From Intrasporangium_A sp039812505 (GTDB taxonomy: Bacteria; Actinomycetota; Actinomycetes; Actinomycetales; Dermatophilaceae): 64,000 nucleotides of DNA. How positions within the stretch are numbered: the stretch's first letter is position 1; every line of letters starts with the position of its first letter. Shown piece after piece: positions 8,224 through 15,049 of this stretch. The translations under genes and the position numbers were made by a program. The stretch is taken from positions 1 through 64,000 of the forward strand of contig NZ_JBDIAQ010000001.1 in the NCBI RefSeq assembly GCF_039812505.1, in the 5' to 3' direction. The notes below the pieces were generated by a model. It ran no database searches and was not told the origin of the DNA. It saw only the letters and a program-made list of their open reading frames with translations.

Positions 8224-8752
8224 TCAGCCTCGCTCGATGGTGACCTGGAAGCCGTCGGGCTGCTGTGCGAGCCACGCCATGACGGCTGCGGCGATCCGCC
8301 CGATCCGCACGATGCCTTCGTAACGGCCGACATCCGTCGTGTAGAGCACGACCCGTGCGTTCGGGGCGTAGTAGCCCAGGTCGTCGATCTCGGGGTCGTC
8401 ACCGGAGGGCCCCCCTCCATCTGCAACGGGCGGTCGAGGTCGGCCAGCTTCTCCTGACCGCCGTGGTTGCGGAAGCTGAGGGTCACCGGGAGCCGTGCCA
8501 GCAGGTCCCGGGCGGTCGAGGTGTCGTTGAGGCTGCCGTCGATGGTGCGGCCCCAGACTCGAAGCCGGATCGGAGTCGACCCGGTCATGGTGGCGGCGCT
8601 GTTGTCCGAGGCGGCGCCGGAGCCGGTGGTCGGCCCTGCCGTGGATAGTGTCGTCGACGAGGTCGATAGCCCTGCGTGCAGCCGGCGAGACCGAGGGCTG
8701 CGATACCGAGGGCGGCTGCCACCCGGATGTGACGAGGCGTCGTGGTCAACAC
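8224..8752 (-). pseudogene. Broken cyclophilin-like-fold lipoprotein
   Basis: Three pieces in different frames make one protein. First is a lipoprotein signal from GTG 8752 with lipobox LAGC. Next is a cyclophilin-like domain (STPIRLRVWGRTIDGSLND, TARDLLARLPVTL). Last is its C-terminal half (DDLGYYAPNARVVLYTTDVG, QPDGFQVTIERG), ending at TGA 8224-8226. One shift falls just after the lipobox Cys and the other in a run of six C (8410-8415). Intact homologues are small periplasmic or lipid-anchored proteins of unknown function. Two shifts make a pseudogene likely; the homopolymer one could be a read error. Confidence 0.7.
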
Positions 8753-10097
8753 ATCTGAGGGCTCCTGTCGGATGGGTCGTGAGGAAGCACCTCACCGGTC
8801 TGATCTGCTTCCCTTCCACTCGACCGCACTCCACCAGCCCGGAACAGTCCCGCTCGCGAGGTGTACCAGCGGGGCGCCCGACCGGCGGGTTCCACGGCAC
8901 CGTCCGACCCCCGAACGAGCCAGAGGGAGTGCGCGGTCCTCAATGAGCCATAGGCTTGCCGGCAGCCTGCGTCGCAGGACGAGTAGGGCGACGCCCGTGA
9001 AAGCGGCAGCGGCGGCCCAGACCGGGTCAGGGACGTTGTCCGAAGGTGTCTGGTGCCGCCACGGGCCAGTCCGCCGTCCCGCTCGAAGTGGTTGCGCTCA
9101 AAGGGGAAGAACGCCCCGTCGCGGTAGTAGGCGGCCGGGAAGGCGAAGGGGCAGCCGCGAGGGTGCCCAGGGCCCCACTGGCCCGCGGGGGCGACACGGC
9201 CTTGCAGGTGGTCCGGCGTCAGTTGCTGCGCCGCGGTCAGGGCGGCCAGAAACACCCAAGGCAGGGCGAAGCCGAGCACGATGGACCCGGCCCAGGTAGT
9301 GGGCAGCGTGGGCATGGTCCGCAGTGCGGTGCCGATGGTGAATGCTGCCAAGCCGGCCAGCGCCAGCGGCCCCAGTCCGAACCGGTTGATCACTCGGGAA
9401 CTGGTCAAGCTGGCCAGGATCGAGCCGGCTCCGAGCAAGGCGCTGAACACACCCAGGTATGCCGGTGGCCGGCCGACAGCAGTGACCATGCTGAACTGGG
9501 CCGCGACTCCGAACCCGGAGATCGCCATGATGACCGCCGCGACGGCCACGATCACACGCAACCGTGGGGTGTCGCGGACGTGAGCGAATCCGGCCAGCAG
9601 CCCGACAGACCACCGTTTCCTGGGTGGTCGAGCCTGCTCGGGTGGTGATCGTAGGCGGCTGGTCGCGCCCGCCGCGATCAGGAAGGTCGCGGCGTCCAGC
9701 AGCGCGACCGCGCCGCCGCCGAGGGCGGTGAACAGGCCGGCACCGACCGGGGGCGCCAGCAGGCGCCCGGTCTCTTGCATGCCCAGCCGTCATCCGTTGA
9801 CCTGCTGGCGTAGCGCCGTGGGAAATGTGTGCGTGAACAGCGCGGTCTCGGCCGGGCCGAGCAGCACCAGAGAGGTGCCGTAGGCGGTCATCGCCGTCAG
9901 GAGCAGCCAGATCTGGTCGCGGTCGCGCACCAGAACCAGCGTGCAGACCACGGCAGCGGTGCACAGGTTGAGCAGCACGATGAGCCGCTGTCGCGGCAGC
10001 CGGTCTACCAGGTAACCGGCCAGCGGCCCCAGTAGCGACGGCAGGTAGATGCATGCCATGACCAGGCTCGCGACCGCGCTGCTGCCGGTCAGCGATT

Positions 10098-10105
10098 TCG
10101 CCCAA
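10098..10105. repeat. 8-bp target-site duplication of the IS (second copy 11241-11248)
   Basis: TCGCCCAA is found directly left of the element (10098-10105) and directly right of it (11241-11248). Eight bases is the target duplication length known for the IS1595 family. Confidence 0.92.
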
Positions 10106-11240
10106 GTGGGTTATCCATTTGACTGCCGGGTCGTTGGCGCCTCAGGGGAACTGGGCTACTCGAGCGTGGTCGTAGCGCGCCAGGGGCGGTCTGCGGGCGG
10201 GCCGGCGAGGCTGCTGGGCCGGGAACGGGGGCCGGACACGCCGGTCGGCTTGGTCTTCTTCGGGCTCGGGTTGGCCACGAGCTGCCTGTAGGTCAACGGT
10301 GGCGCCGCGGCCGCGTACTGCAGCAGCCGGTAGAAGAGCATGCCCCGGGCGCGTGAGTGTCGCCGGTTGAAGCGGAAGGTGAACTCGTCCAGGTAGGACT
10401 GCAGGTGCGCCGGGTCGACGCGGCCCTGGTGGGTGCCCAGTAGCCAGCGCTTGGCCAGCGCGGCGACGCGGTGCACCGCCGGTAGCAGCTCGTTGGCCTG
10501 CTGGCCCGATCCCGCGACCGGGTGCGGTTCGTGCACGAACCAGTCCCGGCACGCCGGACGGTAGGACGGCCACCCGTCGGTGACCACAGTTGCGCCGGGT
10601 TCGACTGTCGCTACGAGGAACTCGTGCAGCGAGGCCGCTTCCGCGTTGGGGATGACGCTCATCCGGGCCCGCCCGTACCCGCGCGGCTCGCGCAGCTCGA
10701 CCGCGATCGCCACCAGGCTCTTGCCCAGCGCGCCTCGTCCGCGCGGGCCGGGCTGCTCGCCGCCGATGAACGTCTCATCGACCTCGACCCGGCCGGTGAG
10801 TACCTCTCGGCCGGGCCTGACCATCGCTGTGCGGTACCGATGCAGCATCGTCCACGCCGTCTGGTACGAGCCAAGCCCAAGCAGTTTCTGCATCGTCAGC
10901 GCCGAGACCCCACCCGGGTCAGCGGTCATGTACCACCCGGCCGCGAACCAGACCGTCAACGGTGTGCGAGTGTCCTGAAAGATCGTGCCCGCCGTCCGTG
11001 AGACCCGCTTGTCACAGCGGCCGCAGCGCCACACCCGACCCCGAGCGACCCTCGTCCCGGCTCGCGCACAGCGCGGACACACCGGACCGGCAGGCCAGCG
11101 CAGCCAGTCCAAGTAGTCCATGCACGCCTCATCGTCGGGGAACCACGCCCTCAACTCCGCATAAGACCCCGGGTAGTGCACACCACGCGACGGCACGTCC
11201 ACAGGCTACCCAAGACCCGGCAGCCAAATGGATAACCCAC
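10106..11240 (-). mobile_element. Complete IS1595-family insertion sequence, 1135 bp
   Basis: The ends are terminal inverted repeats of about 27 bases. Each reads GTGGGTTATCCATTTG, one mismatch, then CTGCCGGGTC when viewed inward. The element carries one transposase gene on the minus strand, is flanked by an exact 8-bp duplication and sits inside an MFS gene. Intact ends, duplication and open frame indicate a relatively recent insertion that may still be active. Confidence 0.93.
10156..11202 (-). CDS. IS1595-family (ISXO2-like) DDE transposase
   Basis: The 348-residue protein begins with a zinc ribbon (CPRCARAG and, 15-20 residues on, WRCGRC). This precedes the ISXO2-like DDE catalytic domain: Asp in GRVEVDETFIGG, Asp in TVVTDGWPSY and the third acidic/Asn position near YLDEFTFRFNRR. 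The basic, Pro-rich C-terminal tail (about 40 residues) is probably disordered. It fills almost the whole element, ending 50 bases from the left terminal repeat. It catalyses cut-and-paste movement of the element. Start at 11202 is the first suitable codon after the right terminal repeat. Confidence 0.93.
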   Translation of the reverse strand: MDVPSRGVHYPGSYAELRAWFPDDEACMDYLDWLRWPAGPVCPRCARAGTRVARGRVWRCGRCDKRVSRTAGTIFQDTRTPLTVWFAAGWYMTADPGGVSALTMQKLLGLGSYQTAWTMLHRYRTAMVRPGREVLTGRVEVDETFIGGEQPGPRGRGALGKSLVAIAVELREPRGYGRARMSVIPNAEAASLHEFLVATVEPGATVVTDGWPSYRPACRDWFVHEPHPVAGSGQQANELLPAVHRVAALAKRWLLGTHQGRVDPAHLQSYLDEFTFRFNRRHSRARGMLFYRLLQYAAAAPPLTYRQLVANPSPKKTKPTGVSGPRSRPSSLAGPPADRPWRATTTLE

Positions 11241-11364
11241 TCGCCCAAATGCCGGCAACCAGGCTCAGCGCACTGTCGCCGACCAGGGAAAACCCCAGCC
11301 CGGTCAGATACCAGCGGGCATTGCGCCGGTCGGCTGCCGTCGCGGTGTTCGCCGGGTCGGTCAT

Positions 11365-11715
11365 CGCCGGCCTTCCATGCGAGGAACGAGGTCGGCTCAC
11401 TGAACCTCACCGCACCAGCCAATGGCAACACGAGTCAAGAAAGTTGAGTCGATCAGACGCAAATGCCATGACAGGTTCGCACCGGATTGCCCGCATCCGC
11501 GCGGTGCAGAGAGCGCCCGCTGCATCCCGCCGGACCCGTCATGCTGGCTGGGCTCCGATGTCACGTCCGGAAGCGGGTCCCGCACCGGCACGGCTCCGCG
11601 TGCCCATCGGTACGCGGAGCGTGCCGATCCTTGGACGGGCTTACGCCTCGTTCCGAGGCCTCCGAGCCTCATCTGGCCAAGGCGACCATGTAGGGGCCAG
11701 CCCTTGGGGCGACAC
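11365..11715. other. Intergenic stretch without recognisable gene
   Basis: Between the divergent-looking MFS start and the methyltransferase stop I see no supported gene, repeat or terminator. Open frames on both strands here have no ribosome binding site and no recognisable motif. Confidence 0.5.
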
Positions 11716-12525
11716 TCATCGTCGAGGCAGACGACACACCAACGCGAATCGACGCTGCGAGAACGCGAGGTCTGAGCACGAATGGTGAAGCCGCAGCAAC
11801 GGGCCAGCGTAGGCATCAGGGGTGAAGTCGTCGGGAACTTCCCACGGCACCATACGCAGGTACGACACCAGAGTTGCGACGTCGTCGAACCACATGGTGC
11901 CCTGCCAGTCGTGCGCCTCGACGACTTCAAGCCCCGCGGTCTCGGCGTCCTCACGGAACCGGTCCAAGGTCACATGTACGTAGGCGTTCTCGCTGCCGAA
12001 CAGAGCGTGCGTCTGCTCGAAATCGCGACCATCGACTTGTTGAGTCACGAACCGGCCCCCAGGGCGCAGCACGCGGGCGATCTCGCTGGCGACGTAGGCC
12101 TCGTGGCCGTCGAGCACGACGTCGAATCGGCCGTCGGCAAACGGCAAAGGCGGATCGGGTCCTTCTGCGTCGTAGTGGACGACCTCGATTCCACGGGGTG
12201 CGAGCGCGTCCTTCGCCAATGGCAGATTGGGCGCCCAACCTTCGGTGGCGACGGTGTCATTGGGGAGCGCGTCTGCGAGGCCGAGGAGCACTTCTCCACC
12301 GCCCGTGCCGATGTCGAGGGCTGATCGCGCCCCACACAGCGCCGCCCGCGCGAGGTCCGGGTAGGACCACGGCAGTTCGTCCGCGGTTATGGAGTCGCCG
12401 AAGACCTCGAAGCTCCAGCCCGTGGTCGGCTCGGCGAAGCGGGTGCGCCATGATCTCAGCAGGGTCGCGTCGTCCACGTCAGGATCCAAACACAACGCAG
12501 GCCACCGCCTCGTGTTCCGGACCAC
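11716..12525 (-). CDS. Class I SAM-dependent methyltransferase
   Basis: The Rossmann-fold methyltransferase is shown by motif I (ALDIGTGGGEVL) and by an acidic loop with FADGRFDVVLDGHEAYV at the motif IV position. The family-like ARVLRPGGRFVTQQVDG follows, then a C-terminal substrate region rich in Trp and Phe. The frame opens at GTG 12525 (269 residues). GTG 12477 would remove 16 residues that look non-conserved and may be the true start. The substrate is unknown; small-molecule methylation is most likely. It lies between the IS-disrupted transporter and a recombinase remnant, in accessory DNA. Confidence 0.85.
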   Translation of the reverse strand: MVRNTRRWPALCLDPDVDDATLLRSWRTRFAEPTTGWSFEVFGDSITADELPWSYPDLARAALCGARSALDIGTGGGEVLLGLADALPNDTVATEGWAPNLPLAKDALAPRGIEVVHYDAEGPDPPLPFADGRFDVVLDGHEAYVASEIARVLRPGGRFVTQQVDGRDFEQTHALFGSENAYVHVTLDRFREDAETAGLEVVEAHDWQGTMWFDDVATLVSYLRMVPWEVPDDFTPDAYAGPLLRLHHSCSDLAFSQRRFALVCRLPRR

Positions 12526-12542
12526 GAGGGTTGGCTATCGGC

Positions 12543-13130
12543 GTGCCGCTTGTCGAAGGTCCACCGGGACGAGTCCCGCACCAGGGCCTGGACCGGCTCG
12601 AGCTGATCAGGTTCCTGCAGGTCGCCCAGACGATCACCGTCCACCATGGCGCTCTCGCCTACCTCCTCGGGATCAACGCCCTGCGCGCCTCCGAGGCCGC
12701 CGTGCGGATCGAGGACTACGCCGACACCCTGCGCGGGTACCGGGTGCTGCACCTGGTCGGTAAGGGCAACAAGCCGGCCACGATGCCGGTGACTGTCCCG
12801 GTGCTGCGCGCGCTGGAAGCCTGCCGCGGCGAGCGGTCCAGCGGGCCCCTGATCCTGCGGCCGCTCTCCGGTCGGCCAGTCGACCGACGCGACGTCTACC
12901 GGATGGTCGCCCGGATCGCTAAGACCGCCGGCATCCCGCGGCACATCAGCCCGCACTCGCTGCGGCATGCCGCGATCACCAACGCCCTGGACGCCGGGGT
13001 TCCGCTGCGGGACGCACAAATCCTTGCCCGACACGCCGACCCCCGAACCACCGAGCACTACGACCGAGCCCGCGGCAACCTCGACCGACACGGCGTCCAC
13101 TTCCTCACCGCCTACGTCGCGGGCATCTGA
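12543..13130 (+). pseudogene. N-terminally truncated tyrosine recombinase (integrase)
   Basis: From about GTG 12543 to the stop at 13130 only the catalytic domain is present. It contains the first Arg in GINALRASEAA, the box HSLRHAAITNAL, the second His in ILARHADPRTTEHY and the nucleophile Tyr in EHYDRA. The N-terminal core-binding (SAM-like) domain of about 100-150 residues is missing; upstream DNA belongs to the methyltransferase. The catalytic residues survive, but without arm and core binding it is unlikely to work. It marks a former phage, integron-like or mobile-island boundary. Confidence 0.75.
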
Positions 13131-13179
13131 ACCCTGGCGCACAACTGCGTCGACACCGCCCACTGTGGGGAAGGGTCAT

Positions 13180-13234
13180 GGCAACGTCGACCGCACGGCG
13201 TGCACTTCCTCAGCGCTACATCGTCGGAGTCTGA
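13180..13234 (+). repeat. Decayed second copy of the integrase 3' end
   Basis: This 55-base stretch aligns with the last 57 bases of the recombinase at 13074-13130 (GGCAACxTCGACCG, then CGGCGT.CACTTCCTCA, ending in TGA) with several substitutions and gaps. It implies that a second, related recombinase gene once ended here and has been deleted down to its tail. Confidence 0.65.
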
Positions 13235-13281
13235 GCGGTCCGCGGAAGAAAGAGAATGTACTACATCGTCGCACGAGGACG

Positions 13282-13287
13282 TACACT
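13282..13287 (+). promoter_or_regulatory. -10 hexamer of the toxin-antitoxin operon (leaderless)
   Basis: TACACT lies six bases before the GTG start at 13294, so the mRNA probably begins at the start codon. TGTAC (13257-13261) and GTACA (13281-13285) form an inverted pair around it, which could be the operator for the antitoxin. Confidence 0.5.
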
Positions 13288-13293
13288 GATGGC

Positions 13294-13617
13294 GTGGGCG
13301 AACAGATCCAGTGGGACCTCGATGCCATCGCCTACATCCTCGCCCGCGGAGAACGGTACCCCGACGGCGTGGGCATCGAGCCGGACTGGACCCAGGAGGT
13401 CATGGCCGATGTCGATCTCTTGGCCCTCGAACCAGACCCCAAGTCGCGGATGGGCGCCTCCCGGTTCATCGGCCACTCACCATCAGCCCAGCGAGTCATC
13501 GTCGTGATCGCCTACCGCGACCTCGATGGCGACCTCCACGGCATCAACGCCTGGCCCGCGACTGGGGCCGACATGAACATGTACCAGCAAGGAGACGACC
13601 ATGGCCAAGAAGATTGA
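13294..13617 (+). CDS. Probable BrnT-like toxin of a type II toxin-antitoxin pair
   Basis: From GTG 13294 the frame encodes 107 residues: an N-terminal helical part (QIQWDLDAIAYILARGERY), an acidic middle and a C-terminal beta-rich part (QRVIVVIAYRDLDGDLHGIN) ending near AWPATGADMNMYQQ. Size, the beta-strand pattern with a terminal A-T-x-x-x-x-x-Y motif, and a following ribbon-helix-helix gene resemble BrnT ribonuclease toxins. The family assignment is by pattern only; an unnamed toxin family fits as well. It overlaps the next gene by 17 bases. Expression should be leaderless and autoregulated. Confidence 0.55.
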   Translation: MGEQIQWDLDAIAYILARGERYPDGVGIEPDWTQEVMADVDLLALEPDPKSRMGASRFIGHSPSAQRVIVVIAYRDLDGDLHGINAWPATGADMNMYQQGDDHGQED

Positions 13618-13846
13618 CCCAGCACTGGCTGAACGGCTCCGCCGCGAGTCCGAAACGACCAAGGAGGCCGCCTACCCCGCGGGCGCGACTGGTCGACGTC
13701 CGAACCGCGAAAAGGTCTACTCCGTCCGCCTCAGCGCCGAAGAGGAGGCCGACGTCCAACGAGTCGCGGCCGCCAAGCACCTACCAGCCTCAACCCTCGT
13801 CCGGTCCTGGATTCTCGAACGACTAGACAACGAACGCTCGGCCTGA
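13601..13846 (+). CDS. Ribbon-helix-helix antitoxin (BrnA-like)
   Basis: The 81-residue protein has a basic/acidic N-terminal segment (1-38) likely to wrap the toxin. A ribbon-helix-helix domain follows, with strand KVYSVRLSAEEEADV, then helices VQRVAAAKHL and STLVRSWILERL. The ATG at 13601 lies after GGAGACGACC and within the toxin gene, so the two are coupled. The toxin-first order matches BrnTA. Such antitoxins bind their own promoter as dimers. Nothing is truncated. Confidence 0.68.
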   Translation: MAKKIDPALAERLRRESETTKEAAYPAGATGRRPNREKVYSVRLSAEEEADVQRVAAAKHLPASTLVRSWILERLDNERSA

Positions 13847-14043
13847 CCCGCCCCACTCCGCCGCCAATGACGTGTCAATACGCGACCGCCATGAAGCCGT
13901 CCCGGTCGCGGGATCCTGCACTACTGGTCACGCTCCGCGTGACGATCCGCTTGCGGACGGCTCGTCGTGCGACTCTCGTCCGTCCGCGCGTGTCGGCGCT
14001 GGAGGCTACGGTCTCTGTCACACCGAGCAGAGAGGCGACGAGT

Positions 14044-14538
14044 GTGGCGGATCAGGACCTGATCATGAAGCGAGTGGGCGAAGGGATCGAACTCAGTCAG
14101 CGCGGCGATCGGGAAGCCGCCCGCGGCTTGTTCGCCGAGGTGTGGGAGGAGATCGGCGGCGAACGCGGTGATCCCTTCCACCGATGCGCGCTGGCCCACT
14201 GTATGGCCGATGTCCAAGACGACGTACAGGACGAGCTGCTGTGGGACCGTCGGGCGCTGGAGGCAGCTGACATGGTCAGCGACGAGCGAGCCGCAGCCGC
14301 AGGGGTGAGTTCAGTGGAGGGGTTCTACCCCTCGCTGTACTTGAACCTGGGTGAGTGCTACCGCAAGCTCGGCGACTACGACCAGGCACGCCAGCACCTG
14401 GCTGCGGGGCGAGCGGCTGTCGACATGCTGCCGGACGACGGTTATGGCCGCATGATCAGGGGCGGGCTGCAGCGGCTCGAAGAGCGCCTTTGTGAGCCCG
14501 ATCAACCGGCTGATGCCGAGGAGTTCCGCCCCAGTTGA
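14044..14538 (+). CDS. Tetratricopeptide-repeat protein
   Basis: From GTG 14044, preceded by GAGAGG, the frame gives 164 residues. TPR-like helical hairpins are visible: IMKRVGEGIELSQRGDREAA, then YPSLYLNLGECYRKLGDYDQ followed by ARQHLAAGRAAVD. Such small TPR proteins are scaffolds, with no catalytic motif present. The in-frame stretch upstream of 14044 lacks coding character. It stands alone between the toxin-antitoxin pair and an empty region, so no partner can be inferred. Confidence 0.75.
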   Translation: MADQDLIMKRVGEGIELSQRGDREAARGLFAEVWEEIGGERGDPFHRCALAHCMADVQDDVQDELLWDRRALEAADMVSDERAAAAGVSSVEGFYPSLYLNLGECYRKLGDYDQARQHLAAGRAAVDMLPDDGYGRMIRGGLQRLEERLCEPDQPADAEEFRPS

Positions 14539-15049
14539 CCATCCCCAATCGGTGACTCGAAGGCGTGGCGGTCAGCACGGCAATCGTGGAGGGGTGTGCT
14601 CTTGCCCGACACGATTCGGGCAAGGGGCTGCGGCCTTCGGCGCAGGCGTACTGGTGCGCATGGATGCTCTCTCTTCCCGGACCGTGCTTGGGTCGTCGGT
14701 GCACGGTCGGCTAGACCGGGCGGCCGGCGGGACCCATCGGTCATGGAGGCGTGGTACCGTTCCTGCCGGGTGGCGGCCTGACGGTCGATGAGATCATCGT
14801 GTTGCCACCCGGTCTGGCTTGGCCTGTCTTGGCGGGCGACGCCTCAGGATGCGGTTCAGACCGGCACAGGCTCCACTTCGGCGCCCATGGGCGCGGCCGG
14901 AGTGGGGAGACATGACTCCGCGGCGGCCGGTGGCCGGCATAAGCGGACGTTTAGAAAGAGCCGCTGAGAATAATGTTCCGTTTATGTTACATAGGCGGCC
15001 CAGCCAGGGTCGACCTGATGCAGCAGGGCTCGAGTTTGGCGCCACCACC
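14539..15049. other. Intergenic boundary between accessory DNA and the core dnaB region
   Basis: No supported gene in 511 bases. At 14949-14992 there is an AT-rich patch (including AATAATGTTCCG and TTTATGTTACATA) that stands out from the surrounding GC-rich DNA. It lies about 55 bases beyond the dnaB stop. Its position at the junction of accessory and core genes would suit an old integration or excision site, but no matching second copy was seen. Confidence 0.5.

Larger units (their letters stand above)
8930..11364 (-). pseudogene. MFS transporter disrupted by nonsense codon, frame loss and an IS
   Basis: The start at ATG 11364 has GGAAGG nine bases upstream and encodes the first helix (LTGLGFSLVGDSALSLVAGIWA). 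The frame is then split by the IS1595-family element at 10106-11240. It resumes at 10097 (SSAVASLVMACIYLPSLLGP). At 9790-9792 a TGA interrupts VNG-RLGMQETGRLL; relatives would have a codon such as TGG here. Homology continues to about 9150 (QQLTPDHLQGRVA) and a last helix is visible in another frame near 8950-9010. The parent was probably a 12-helix drug-efflux-like major facilitator protein. Several independent lesions show long-standing decay. Confidence 0.85.

Noticed and set aside
14949..14992. AT-rich patch considered as a dif site
   Set aside because: No match to the 28-base XerC/XerD consensus, and a dif site is expected near the terminus, not beside origin-proximal genes.
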